Below, in pieces: positions 1 through 13,200 of a DNA stretch of 64,000 nt (position 1 is the first letter of the stretch; the number at the start of each line of letters is the position of its first letter). The translations under genes and the position numbers were made by a program. Source of the stretch: Melanocharis versteri (taxonomy: Eukaryota > Chordata > Aves > Passeriformes > Melanocharitidae); the NCBI GenBank assembly GCA_013397845.1, contig VZTG01008548.1:124001-188000 (forward strand), in the 5' to 3' direction. The notes under the pieces were generated by a model, which was given only the letters and a program-made list of their open reading frames with translations, was not told where the DNA came from and did not search any database.

Positions 1-3000
1 ATTCATTTTATTTATTTATTTATCAATATATTGTAGGAATGCAAAAGCACAGAGAAGAAGTGTATCTGCCTATTTAGAAGCTTATTTAGTTCTATTTACT
101 TTCTACTCATTAGAAAAGCTGAAGTTTTAGGAAACCTAACACATACGGTAGGTTCAGTGCCTTCATTAAGCACCTTATTCTAACACATTAGGAAGTGGGA
201 ATGGGGGAAAAAAATCACTGTTAGTTTTTGTTTTTCTCTACAAGTCTGTGAGCACCACTATGGTTAGAGCACTTTGCAAACACTATCCACCTGAGAAGAA
301 GTTGGCACTGTGTGCTACCAAGGAACACCAGTTCCAATATAAACAACCTAACCTGGTCACTGTCAGCTTCCAGTGTCAAAATCAATTAGGCAGCTCACAT
401 ATAGCAGAAACTGAGCATAGAACTTTTTAAATGATGAGACTTATTCAAAGCTCTTTTTTCATTCAGACCATAAATGTGAAATGATAGCATACCAGAAAAC
501 TAAAAAAAAAAAAAGCAGTATGGACTTTCTGATTTTGCACAAATCAACTTACAGATATATATATCCCAATTTTACACCCTCCAGAACACAGACTAAAGGA
601 ATCCCTTCTCCCACCCACTAGTTCCAAACCAAACTTTCTTCCAGTGAGCCAGCCAGCTGTCACGTATTTTCCCTCTTCCAGACCATCTGCTTTTTCTGAC
701 AAAAAATAATTATATTTCATCCCCTGAACTAGCAACCCAAACCAATCCATGCTTCACCTGTTCCTTGTGGACCACAGGCCTCTAACACCACACCTCAGAG
801 AACACCTTTAGGTACCTTATCTGCCAAAAAAAACCCTCTTGTGCCTCCAGATGTCATCTGTCTTCAAGTGAGTCATTAACTTCTGTCCTCAAACTCACAT
901 GAAGATGGTGACGATTTAATTGAATGACAGGAGAGTTTACCAGTCCTCCTAGTCAACCAGTCTAGCTCCCTATCACACTCCACACCTCCTTCACCGTACA
1001 GGAAAGAGTTATTGGGGTACCAAATCAGTACCAAATTCTTCAATTAGGCTGAGAACCCTTCCTTCTTCACCCAAGAATCATCAAAGCTCAATCACAATAC
1101 ACTTATCTTTGCTGTTAATGCTGGAAACCCATGTGAGGCTGTACTAATCTGAAGAGACCTGCTTTAGAAACACGGTGGATATAATACCAGAGGGGCCACA
1201 ACTCCATTTCCCATCACATGCCTGGGACACAGTACGTGTAGAGAGGAGTTATGCACATGTACAATTCTAACCCCATGTTCAAGTTGGAGTTTTGCAGGTT
1301 TTTTTTTCATATTCCTGGAGGAGAACAAACTAGAGGAGAACTCTGTTTCAGGCAAAATTTCCCACTGGCCATCTTGGAAAAAGCAGCTTAACTTCCAGGC
1401 AGTTTATAAAGCCCCCAGCCTTGAACAGTGACACTGGCCCAGGCTGACAGAATCACACAGCCCTGCAAGCCAGCAGCATTTCTGCTTCGAGCTGGGCTGC
1501 CAGGAGGCCAGCCTGGAAAGCAGGCTCCCCAAGGGCAGGGAGAACAGCCTGGCAGGGTGTTCAGGCATCTCATTTACAGACTGCGTGCCATTCCTTTGAG
1601 GAAGGCAGATCATCCAAGAAAGCCTAGTTTGAGCTCCCCAGGAGGGAAAGCTGGTGAAAGCTTTAGTGCAGGGATATTTGCTGAGAAATGAGGGTCCTGT
1701 GGAAAATGCACAGAGCATGTCCATTTTAATCCTGCACTGAGTGCCCATCACCCCGTGTTACTAAGAAAGCAGTGTAAAATAAGCCATGCTTTTAAAAATA
1801 AAAAAAAGAAAGATGGGCATGTTACACGTAATAAGGATACCACACCCTGAACATGTTGTTCCTCCAACGTTTACAGTGAGCCCAAGGGACTGGATAGTAA
1901 GCTGATGCCAATGAATCTGCCATCACTTTTGTAGCAGCAGGATGAGATAGAGAGGTCTGAAATCCTGGATCCAAGCAGTACTCACTACAATTTACTCACT
2001 ACAATTCACTCACTACAATTCAGCTGGCTGCTGTTCTCCTTGGAGAAGAGGGGGGATATCTGCCTGGAGCAGTGAACCCTGCCCAGCCAGCCAAATCCTG
2101 TCACCTGCACGTGCACCGGATCAGCTCTCAGACCACACGGGAGGAAGGGAGGGAGAGGAAGGGATGGAAGCTCACAGCTTCCTGAACATAGGCGACCCAC
2201 TGCCCTACCACGGCAATGTGTGCATTTTTCCAGTGAAAGTTAGTTACCTGAGTCAGCTAAACTGAGAAGCTACGACAAACCTTGCCCATGTCCTGTATGC
2301 CCTGTTGGTGACTATTCCTGATGAAGTCAGTAGCCTGACTGGGGGCTTACCAGACACACCCATGACGAGAACTGTAGGTGTCTCTCAGATCTGGGCATGG
2401 GCTGCCTGGACCCACCCTACAGCAACCAGCAAAGTGCAGAACAGGGGGAAGAAGCACACCATGATTTATTATTGCCAGCACTAGCTGTAAGACATTCCCC
2501 ACCCAGAAATAAAGGGCACATGTGAGGAATGACCTGGGTTTCTGCAGTCTCTCAAGCGACATTTCTCTTTGCTGTCGCCTCTAAAAGCATGTCCTAAAGG
2601 TCTAAAGGCATATCCTTGTCTGAGAGCAGTAATTGCTGTGTTATACTGCTCAGGACGGGTATGAGCAAATTGCTTGAGCTCCTGCTAAACTGAAGTCACT
2701 CATCTCCTAAATAGCAGCAATTGCTAAGTACAGTACTTTTCAAAAGGAGAAGAAAAGCTGAGTGCTTCTTTCCTTTCCATTTTTGGAACTGTACTGTAAT
2801 CTGTGCAGCTACAGAGCTGCAGCTGACTTCACAGCACCCGTTGCAATGACCAGAGTAGCAGCAAAAATATCCACTGAATTTTTTGAGTATCAGTCCCAAT
2901 ATTCCCCTCTTGTCTATGCCCACATAGCTGTAATCCCGTTTCCAAATCCTGAAACACAATAGAAATCTCTGGTTTAAAATCTTCTTTGCTTGAGCACCTA

Positions 3001-4101
3001 AACTTTTAATTGTGCTTTGTGGATACAGTTTAAAGATACATACATAGAAATTCTCCCAGATGTCCATTGCTAGGGGGTCAGCTGAGAAACAATTTAATCT
3101 TGGGGAATTAGCCTGGCTAATTGCCCTCCTCCATTCTGCACACCTACAGATACAATTACACAACTAACTACACCAGACCAGACCCTCTATGCTGCCGAAC
3201 AGAACAGCATGAAGCTCTGAAAAAAAACACTTCATCATTCTCTTTTCCTTTTTATAGCCTTATTTCAGTAGGAATGAACTTGCAGATGAGCTGAAAAGTA
3301 TTTCTTTTCTAAAGCACGTGTCTTTTTCCTACTGTCCAGTGAGCAGAAAATGGAATAAATTAGATATACATAATGGCAAGAGACATGAGGACTAGGTGGG
3401 ATTTTTTGTTGTATCTTGCAGTTATTATCGTCTGCCCCTTTAGATGAATATGCAATCAGAACAGAAATCTTTACTAGGAGAACAAAATTAGGAGATATTG
3501 TCCCGTAAGCAGAGCAGTCAAGTTTCAATGCATTTTCAATCCAGTTATTAACATCTGAATAAGTGCTTTCAGAAGCATTAAACAGAATGCTGCTTTCTTC
3601 AGTGTAACTTTTGATTGAAAACACAATTTAAAAGAAAAAAAAAAAAGCAAACTGCTGTATTCCCTATCCAGACCATTCTTTTTAATTCACGCTGGAAAGT
3701 TGCAGCCAATACTTGCATCCAAATATGCCTGCAGTAATGTAATTTTAAGATAATTTAGAGTAAGTACTTGAAGCACTCATATGCCCTGTACATTATTTAA
3801 ATATGCTGTAAAACCCAACAATTTGGTAAAAGGCATCCTGAAATCATCTGCTATATCCTATGTGTATAATATATTAATAACAGCAACTGACAGTTAATGA
3901 CAACATAATAATTTAAGTGCGTTGACAATTATTGACCTGAACACACTTTAGAGAAATGTAAATGCCAGAGGAGAGCAGCTACAGCTCCATGACTAATGTG
4001 CGCCCTGGATTCTGACCATCAGCTTTGCTATTTCAGTTTTGTGACCTAAATCTCCCTCCCCTACCAGAAAGAGACCAAAACCCAAACAAGAAATGTCTTA
4101 C
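1..4101 (-). other. RAPGEF5 intron, 3' of the last visible exon
   Basis: No exon, RNA gene or recognisable transposon was found here. I looked for the RAPGEF5 exon expected next (a KEQDQ-type segment before the REM domain) and did not see it. Contents worth naming are a 14-bp tandem repeat at 1981-2022, a GC-richer patch at about 1400-1700 with overlapping open frames on both strands but no homology, and an A-run near 3631-3646. Open frames such as 2696-3163 on the minus strand show no familiar domain. Confidence 0.7.
1981..2022. repeat. 14-bp tandem repeat, three copies
   Basis: CTCACTACAATTTA is followed by two copies of CTCACTACAATTCA. The second and third copies are identical and the first differs at one position. 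Confidence 0.95.
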
Positions 4102-4227
4102 TTGTTCTGCCTTCTCCAGCGCTTTTCTATCCGCCTGCAAAAACTGGCAGTTCTCTCTCGCCAGCTTTTGGACCAGCTCAATCCGTCCGATGTCATCTCT
4201 TCCCTGAAGCTTGCATAAAACTCCTGC
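4102..4227 (-). CDS. RAPGEF5: RAPGEF5 exon, remnant of the phosphate-binding cassette region
   Basis: This exon is 126 nt, exactly 42 codons, phase 0 at both ends. The acceptor is ctcccacccttaag and the donor GTAAGACA. It encodes AGVLCKLQGRDDIGRIELVQ then KLARENCQFLQADRKALEKA and EQ, residues 208-249. GVLCKLQGRDDIGRIELV resembles GVVCTLHEGDDFGKLALV of Epac2, which contains the cyclic-nucleotide phosphate-binding cassette, and ENCQFLQADRKAL resembles DNCHFLRVDKEDF. The intervening Epac residues (NDAPRAASIVLR) are shortened and the cassette's PRAA part is not preserved, in line with RAPGEF5 not being a cAMP-gated enzyme. The next exon, leading to the GTPEKILEHL (REM) region, was not found below this point and should lie outside the window. 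Confidence 0.94.
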
Positions 4228-7200
4228 CTTAAGGGTGGGAGAAAGAGCAAACAGATACTTAAATCCACAATCCCAGGACATGACACTGCCACAGATTTCA
4301 ACCTTAAAAGAAATGCATCTGTTTTCTCATATTTGCAGTACTTCGGTGCCACTTGCTGAGCACGAACAAGTCACTGCTTCCCGGGAAACAACTGGAGAGG
4401 AACAGAGGCACATCTGAATCTCCAAATGCATCTACTCTGGAGGAAAGAAGGCAGGGCTAACTAAATCAACCGCTCCTCCGAGTGCAACTATCAGATATGC
4501 TGTGTTTTATTTGTTCCTGTCAGCCTGTTTCCTGTTACATAAGAGAACAAGAGCAAGAGGTTAAAAACTCATGGGAAAGTTAGCCAGGAACAGCCCTGGA
4601 AAAAGAATGAAGTGCAACACAAGGCACTCCTAAAAATAACAGGCTACAACTCCCTCTGCTCCGGCTCCAACCATTTTTCACATATGCAAGACTCAAGAGT
4701 TAAAAGACAGTTGTGCCACATTTATTTATTCCGTAAATAACAAATCTGTATCTCTTGATTCTTTTAGGGAAGGAAATCATATTTGCTTTAAAACCTATGT
4801 TAGAACTATCTTTTTGGCTAATATTCTGATACTTATTCAAGCTATGCTGATAGTGTTTTGTCAAAACATTCAGCACTGGTTGTTTTCTAAAAATGCCAGA
4901 TAGATACATATAAAAAGATGGATTCATGCTTGCACACAGGCACATTAGGGACTCCTCGCAAAGTTAGCTGATATGGGCTAAATTGCTCCCTGCAAAGTCA
5001 GTGGCTGATATCACTGTCCATGATTTAGTTATGGATATAGCCTCTGCATAACCACGACCCGGGGCAATGATACCACGCAGCTTTTATTAGCCCAGATGTT
5101 TCCTGATGGGAACAGCATATGCCTTGGGAGGGCCCATCATGTGGCATAGCTATGATACGGCTATATGACTTCAAAGGCAATCTGCAAATAAATATTTTCC
5201 CCCCGACTTTCTTCACTGTTTTCTTTCTGCTGTTCCTCTGAGTTTAAATGAATCACTATCTACTCCAAAATTCACAACATATCTTGTGAGTCAGGCCCAA
5301 AAACTAAGGATGCCCTGGCTTACTAACCCTGCAGGCTCCCATCCTTTGGCCTTGAGAAATTCCTGTCTGTGACAGATGAAGGTGTGAGTGCCTACCCAAA
5401 TCATCCTACAGCCTGCTGGTTTCTCCAAGGAAGAGAGAAGTGGGGGATTAAGATTTCTTCAGCTGAAGAAGAAAACAAACCCACTTATGAATAAGTGCTT
5501 TAATGCTGATGGTAAAAAATAGGCTCCATGACCAAGTCCAGAGTCATCCTTACCCAACTCATCAAAAGAAATTTGTACATGCCTACATTCTTCCAGTCGG
5601 GATGAAGACATCTCCTCACAAGCCTGCATCAGACACTTCTGCTGTGATGAAGTAAAGGATTTCAGATACAGCCTGTGCCTTGCATGTCCGGTGCCTCTCC
5701 TGAGCCCAGCCTCCTGAGGAACCCAGCTTCCCCACATAAGGAGCCTACTCACTGGTTTGAAGGTCAGAAATCCACCAAGAAAATATGGAATTGCATTGCT
5801 TAATCTAAAATTCCTTACATAGTCTGTGAGTCTAGTGCTTTATCTTCTAAATCGAAGACCCTGGTTTTTAAAGCAGTTCTGACATACTCTTATCCCCTGC
5901 AGATCAGCAGTAAGACTGATTTTATCAAATGTGGAAGAATATAGTGAACTAGTTGTCCAGACTTATTTGATCAATAGAGAAAAGAGGGTATTTAGGAAGA
6001 GAATTTTTTTTTACTCTACAGTAGACATTTAAAAATGGTCAGATCAGTTGTTTCATAATATTCTCCTTTTTGTCCAGTAATTCACACAGGGAACCTAAGA
6101 CCTGGGGGGTCTGATGTCTACACTTCCAACATTTTGATGGCTTGGGGACATCAGCTAAACCAAACCTGGTTATTTCATGGCTGCAGGATGCTTCTAGCAG
6201 AGTATTACATCAGCGTAAGGTAGGCTAAGGTCAGCTTCAAAGTGTTATCGCCTACTAGAACTTCAGGATAATAAAGATTTGGACTCTCTCTGGATCTGGG
6301 ATCTTAGTACTGTGAAGGCACTTTTGCACCTTCGTGTTGTGCTGTCGTGGTTTAGGGATGGCACTCCCCAATTTCGTGCTCCCACTGAGACTAAATGAGG
6401 TGCCACTTGCTCCCTCCCCCCTTCTCCTCCCCCACCTCCTGGGGTTAGCTGGAGAGGAGAATTGGAGGCACAAAAGGTAAAGACCACAGGTTGAGATAAG
6501 AACAATTTACTGAAAACAGCAATGAGATAAGAAAACAAACAGTAACAGCAACAATAATAACGGACATAGGGCGCAAGGAAGGAATGATTCACATGGAAAC
6601 TCCTTGGCAAAAGACAGTACCCAAGTGATCCCTCCTCCACAATATCCCAACCTGGAAGAGAATCCCTTTCCGCACCCCCACCAATGATGTGAGGTGGTAC
6701 AGAATGTGGGTCCTGGCTATTGCAAAAACTAACCCTGTCCTGGCTGGAACCAGGACATGTGTCCAGAGAAGGCAGCCCGTGACCTACGAGTGGCAGAGAG
6801 GGTTACGAGTCCCTGCTGAACAAATATTTATTGATTTTCAGAGTGTGAAGCAAAGCCCAAATGGTTAAAACCACTTGTGTTCAGAAGAGGAAGGGGGGGC
6901 TCCCGTTTTGGGGCAAGAGTTGGCTTCAGTATGTTCAAGGGGGACTGACATCCCAGAGAAAGATAAGGTTTTGAACGTTGGGTCTCGCTCTCTTTCACCA
7001 CTTGGCCTCCACCTGTGTTCACACAGAGCAGAGCGTGCTGCTGCCTTCCACACGGATGAGGACTCCACAGAAGCAACTCTAAAGACAAGCCCACTAGCAC
7101 TGCCACAATCACGTTGTCCTGTTTCAAATAACCACCAAGTAGAAATACTACACTTTAACACATCCCCTCCTCCCCTCACAGTTCTTTAATTTAAAGAGTT

Positions 7201-10200
7201 GCAGAGAACATGAAAAAAAATATTTGTTTGATTGGGTTTCCAGAGGACAAAAAAGTTCTAGGAGGGCTAAGGTATTTTTAAATTAATTGTATATGTTTGG
7301 CTCCGGGAGTAAAGAATGCACTTGAAACACAAAAGGCTAAACATGTTTTTTTGTAATTAAGAAAAAAAATTACAAATCCTTTACTTTTAGTTCTGGTTTC
7401 TTCACTTATGATGACATTCCACTACAAATCTTTCTGCTAAATACTTGTAAGAAAACATCCAGGTCAATTAAATAATTAATTGATGACAGCTTCTAAAACC
7501 TGGTTAGGAAGATGTTGACAGTCTCCAATTACTCGTCATTTTCACTTCTCAATATAAATTTAATTTTCAGACAATACTTTGGAAAGTGTTAGACAAAAGG
7601 GTAAAGGCAAGTCACCCTACTTGCAAGTCGCAATTTTTAATTTCATTTTGTGCAGGCACACATCCCCCAAAACCCTCGTTGGTGCTTAGACCTCTAATTC
7701 GTGCAGACCAAAACAGATACAATTACTAACTCATGTGAAAGTGAAAATCAAAAAGTTGCATAGTTTAACCAGCTTTACCTTAAGGAATGATAAAAGAATG
7801 TACTTTATAGTAAGTCTTTACTACCATTCATGGCTCAAAATTACTATAATTTAGTGTGTTTATGTAATATTTGAAATGAAATTTTAAAAAGTTTAATGGG
7901 AATGAAAGCAAATTAGTCATTACTGAGGGTGGAAAAAGGAAGATACTGACAACACACTTTCTGTTTTAGCGTATCCATTGGAAAATATTCCATCTGCAGA
8001 GGTCATAAATGAGCATCCTAGCAATGACACAGAGGTGAATTAACACATCCCTAGGAAGACAAGATGGGATCTTTTATTTACATAATTAACATTGTTTATA
8101 GCATGTTTGCTTTTGAAAATCCCCTTGCCAATTTTTTTCCACACTTCTACCACTCTTGTCAATTAACTCAAATGTAAATCAAGCCTCTGTCCCACAGAGC
8201 AGTGTTTAGAGCAGGCACCACACCCTTCAATGCTATTAACAGAAGGTTTGTGGTGGTTTGGTTTTCTTTCACGATACCTCTGTCTCTTTCTGTAGCTGGT
8301 GAAAAAAACATAATTATTACCGGTTTCACCTTTGATCAACCTGAAAACTTAAAACCATGTGCCACTGCCTCAAAAGACAGGATGTCTTGCTTTGCTCCAG
8401 CCACATGCACAGTCCCGCTAAAGTGAAAAAAATTATTCACTCCTTTAAAAAAACTGTATTTGGCCGTCACTGGATGTCATTTTTATGGTGCTAACAAACT
8501 GGAGCAACCACTGCTTTGATAACACTCCTGCTCTCCTCCCAGCAGAGCACATGAACGCTTTTGTTAACTGCTCATTTAGTAATTGTATAATTTTAAATGT
8601 GTTTCATATTCTTTCGAATTTTAGAAGCTGATTTCCAGTCAATTAGAGTCTGGATAAATCAATACCCCAATAATAAATTTTTATAGGCTTTTATAATTAG
8701 TCCAGGTAATCTTATTAGCTGGCTACTTAGGAGCTTTGTGCACACATTGTCTATGTCATAAATGGGAACAAACATTTTAAAAAAACTGTAATAGCAACAG
8801 CAACTAAGTAGAACTGAGTATACATGAAATCCCTCCCCTCCCCCCCCGACAAAAAAAAATCCAACAAAAAAACAGAAAGCCAAACTTTTTGTGCAGTGAG
8901 GTCAGTGTTTCCCTCTGGGTCCTTTCTATATCTCTGTAATGCACTCTTGGCTACCTGGCTTGTACCCTTTCAGCTAGGCTTGCCCACAGACATCAGCATA
9001 AAGCTTGTCTTTCTTGCACACAACTTTTCAGTTTGGCAAGATATTAGGGAGATAAACCAAAGGTAGGAGCTGCTAGCTGCATATAGGGGAAGGAGAAAAA
9101 GGAGGCAACTGGTGGGGAACATAACATTTGCAAAGAGGAATAGAAAGAGAAAAAACCAGCCAAGATTGGGAAAAATCAATTTTAAATTAAAAGCAATAAT
9201 CACTACCAGTACAATGAGCAATATGGTTACACTTGCACAGCTTGAACGCATGAATGGAATGATTGAATGAATTGCAGATTAATCAAAAAAGATTCACAGA
9301 ATTAAAAAGGGTAAGCAATTCCACAATAAAATACTCTAAAAGGCAGTTTAGTTTCTTCTGAGCAATATCCAGAAGTGTGCTTTAGTTGTAAATGAGGGCA
9401 GTTAGGGAAAGAAAGAAGAAGGTTGTTGCTTGCACTTGAGTGACTAATAAGTATCCCTATTTCATTGCATGTCTACTTACAGTGATTAAAATTCAATCAA
9501 AATGTCATATGTCCTTGCCTCCTAAAACACATCTCATTTTACTTTCACATCTGGTACATGCTATGTGTATTATCTAAAAGGAGCAGAAAGATAGCTGAGG
9601 AATGCTGTCCAGTTGCAACATCATGGGATTAATTCCCAGAGTAATCATCAATCTTATTCTAAACAGTCACATAAGATGAGATCCAACAGACTTTCTCCCT
9701 CCTACATGCTCCTTGCACAGAACATTGAGGAAAATCCATTTCCCAGAGCTACTGAAAGCAGTTCCTCAACTTGTAGATCTGAAAACATTCCCAAGACTCC
9801 ATTAATCTTACACATGTACCTGTGCATCAGAGGTATCCTTGAGCTCTTCTAGTCCTCTTATTTCTTGACTGCTGTTTTCTTCATTTTGATGAATTGCTAA
9901 AATAAGAAAGAGGATTATATTGGAAACAGGCAGGTTTAAATCACAAAAAGCAGTGAAGGGGCACGGCCCACTTTAGATCAAATAGGATGACCATTCAAGG
10001 AATGCTTAAACTTCAGCATTTTATTTAACTCCTGGAGTGGTTTTGGACAGATCCTATGAGGTACACCTTATTGGATTTAGAAAAATGCTAAATACAGTGT
10101 ACTTTATTTTTCCCCAGGCAGTAAAATCTAGTACTAAATAGTTATAGGCATGCTACTGTTAGTCCTGATAAAATGATGACATTTAAGGAAACTCCACTGT

Positions 10201-13200
10201 TCCATACATTGTAACAAGATATCATGACTTGTAAGCAAAAAAAAAAAAAAAGGTTTCCTTCTTCCTTCCATTATATTGCAGAAGGTCAGTTCAGACTAAA
10301 CAAAATAAGCAGATTTAGCCCTCACCTCAGACTCGGATAATTCTTTGTAAGCTAAGTGATCTCAGTCTTAACAAACATCACCACTAGGCATGAAAGTCAT
10401 CTCCAGAAATAAATGGTAGCAGGAGATGTTTTATCGAAAGTTCTTTGCTGCTGGCACAGTAGAAGAAACCAGAAACCTCACTCAATTAACATAGCTTAAA
10501 TCACTTAACACCAGCAAGTTTTGCTAGACCCTGAAGTTTTGTATCAAACTTGTAATCCTCAGAAGGGTCAAAACCAGAGCTAGCAGTTTGTCCAGCTAAA
10601 GAAACAAGGAACCTCTTATGAAAGGACACCTCAGACTTCTGTATTGCAAAGAGCTTAATCTACAGGTAGTTTTACTATCTATACCCAAGCTACCCTTTCA
10701 GTCAGCACAGCCATCTGCTGTATTTTGGCAGGACATTGAGCCCTCAGACGTTCTGAAATGCGACACATGGCAGGTTGGGAGAGTCAGACCCAATGAAACA
10801 CGTGCAAAGTGACTTTACCTTATTCTGTACACATCTACTTAGAAGAACCACACTCCAATATCTTTGATCTTGAGTACACATTGAACAATTTCCTGGTTTA
10901 GCCACAGCATTTGTGACACCAGAAGTGTCCTTGAAGCAGTAGAGCTGTCACATCTATTTCCTGAAAAACACCTCATGGCTTTGATGGATGGGTGGGAGGG
11001 CTGAGCTGGTGTGCTTCCTCCTGCCCACCTCCTCTCTCCTTTGCTGCTGTGTACCTGAGCTGCTCATCAGGCTGCATCTGAACAGCATAGCCCACAGCAC
11101 AACGTATTCAGACAAGGATCACCAGCCCTGTGTTACCTTGAAACCGTGTCTGTGAGCTGAGGCAGCCCAGAATTTGATTGATGAGCAAACTGGCTGTTGA
11201 GGGAGCAGGAGAAGAGGTGGCAGGCAGCAGTACCACCTTCCCCAGGCATCCTCACCTGTGCTATCCTCAGCCCTCAGCCTGAATCTTCAGACATAACCAG
11301 GTTACCATGGCCAAACTCATACACATAACGTGAGCCATGAGGTCCAGCTTGGTGTGTCTGCATTGCTCTGGGTCTGCTGCAGACAAAAAGCAGCCTAACA
11401 TTTAGGCAGCATCTAGCAACTTAAAAGAAAAGTAACTTTGCACTGTTCTTGACCTCTAAAATAAATTGTACGGATTTATTTTTTCTTACGGCAGGATTGC
11501 TGCTGATATTGCTATGCCATACAGGATATAATTTTGTTTCTTCCCCCACAGTTATGTTATCAAAAAAAAAAAAGTAATAAAAATGTAATTATAAAAGGCG
11601 AAATAAGTCATTCTGTCCATACAGTTTATTCCATTAAGGGATCTTTTTAAATCCATTATCAAAGGAAAACAGAGTTCTGATATAAATCTTCACCGTTGGG
11701 TTTGCAGGCATCATTTTACCAGCAAACCTCTGAAATTCAAGGTGAATACTGAAAACACTGGGTCAGACTATAGCTGTAACAGACAGCATGTATAATGGGT
11801 GTTAAGTTGCCAGCAGTGTTTAAAACCAGGCAAAACCAAAACACTCGTGGGACATTGTGGCATATCTCTGCCCCAGCCTGGAAAAGGAACAATGCAGTGA
11901 CCCAGCAACGAGAGGGATGGCCTGAACAGTCATGGGTGGCCCCTGCTTTTCTAGTGCAGGGCAGGGTTTCTAAAGGCAACCTAATTTATCCAGCCTGGCT
12001 GGGGGCTCAGTGCAGTACCTTCCCGTGTAACCCGTCTGCCAGCCTTCCTCCCCAAGAGCTGCTTCATCCTCTTGCACAGTCCCACACGTGCGTGACCCTG
12101 TTCTAAACACTGCGGGAGACATGGAGCATTCAGGACATCGATTTGTTGACCACTACAGAACAACCTGCCTGAGATGGGAATGTTGCAATGCCGGAAGGCA
12201 TTAACAAATGCTAAAAATCGGCTCTTTGAGCAATTTCTCAAATTGTTAAGTCTGCATTAGCAGAACAGTTCCCCAATTCTCCTTTCAATTTTCTGATTTT
12301 TTCTAAAATCAATTTGCTCAATTTCATGAGTAGGCACTCATGGGCAAAACATCCCCCCAGACTCCAGCTATTAATCACGGCATTTAAAGGAGTGGCACCT
12401 TGCTAGTAACAAGGCCATGCATCCAGGTTTAAGTGATTTACATCGATCCAGCCAGCTTTTCCAACAGTCCTGAGCAGATGGGCGCTCCACAAACAGCTGT
12501 GCCAGGGGAAAAGGTTGGTGCCTGCCAACTGGCTTCTTGTCACAGGCCTCTGTTGCAAGTGTCCCCTTCCCTGCCCAGTGCCGGGGCAAACACCCCAGAG
12601 CATCTCCAACCAAAGCGAGCAGGCGGACATTCAGGGAGCAGCACCTGGTGCTGACCTGGCTGGGCGGGCAGATTAGAGAGGGGATGGTGTCTGGCCAGGG
12701 AGACAGTGACAAGCAGCAAGACCTCTTACCTGCCACAAACGGAAAGAGAAAGAGGCTACATGTCCACAACCCCCAGTGAATATAGCTATCCTTGGGTGCT
12801 GAACGATTTTAACGTGAGGAGTTTTAAAGATGATGAGAAAATTGCCTCAGTTTAAGTGTACACTAAGTGAATGGCTTAAAAAAAAAAGAGAGAGAGAAAA
12901 AGGTTTTTTTACCAGCAATTTCACAACTCAACTCTAGAAAAACCTAAGTTTATCATCCAAACCCAGCTCTCCTTGGCTTCAATGTTGTTTAGACTGTGTA
13001 AGGAATGTAGAAAAGAAGCAGTAAATATTTTCTTAAAGGAAAAAACTGAAAAAACAGACCTCACACTGACGTTCTTGCAGCTCTCTTGGGAGAGAAGGAG
13101 CATTTGGCCTCTTTTTCACGAAATTTCCATCACAAACTTGATTTTTTTGTCCTCCCTGCCTCTTATCCAAACCTATAAGAACCAGCCACAACTGAAACAT

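Noticed and set aside
2696..3163. 155-codon minus-strand open frame
   Set aside because: Low-complexity composition, no recognisable family and no fit to RAPGEF5.
4985..5020. GGGCTAAATTGCTCCCTGCAAAGTCAGTGG resembles an old amniote repeat motif
   Set aside because: Only one short block matches and boundaries cannot be set.
12430..12780. GC-rich patch with good minus-strand donor GTAAGAGG near 12729
   Set aside because: No matching acceptor with an open coding segment in a phase that fits RAPGEF5, and the protein is already continuous across this intron.
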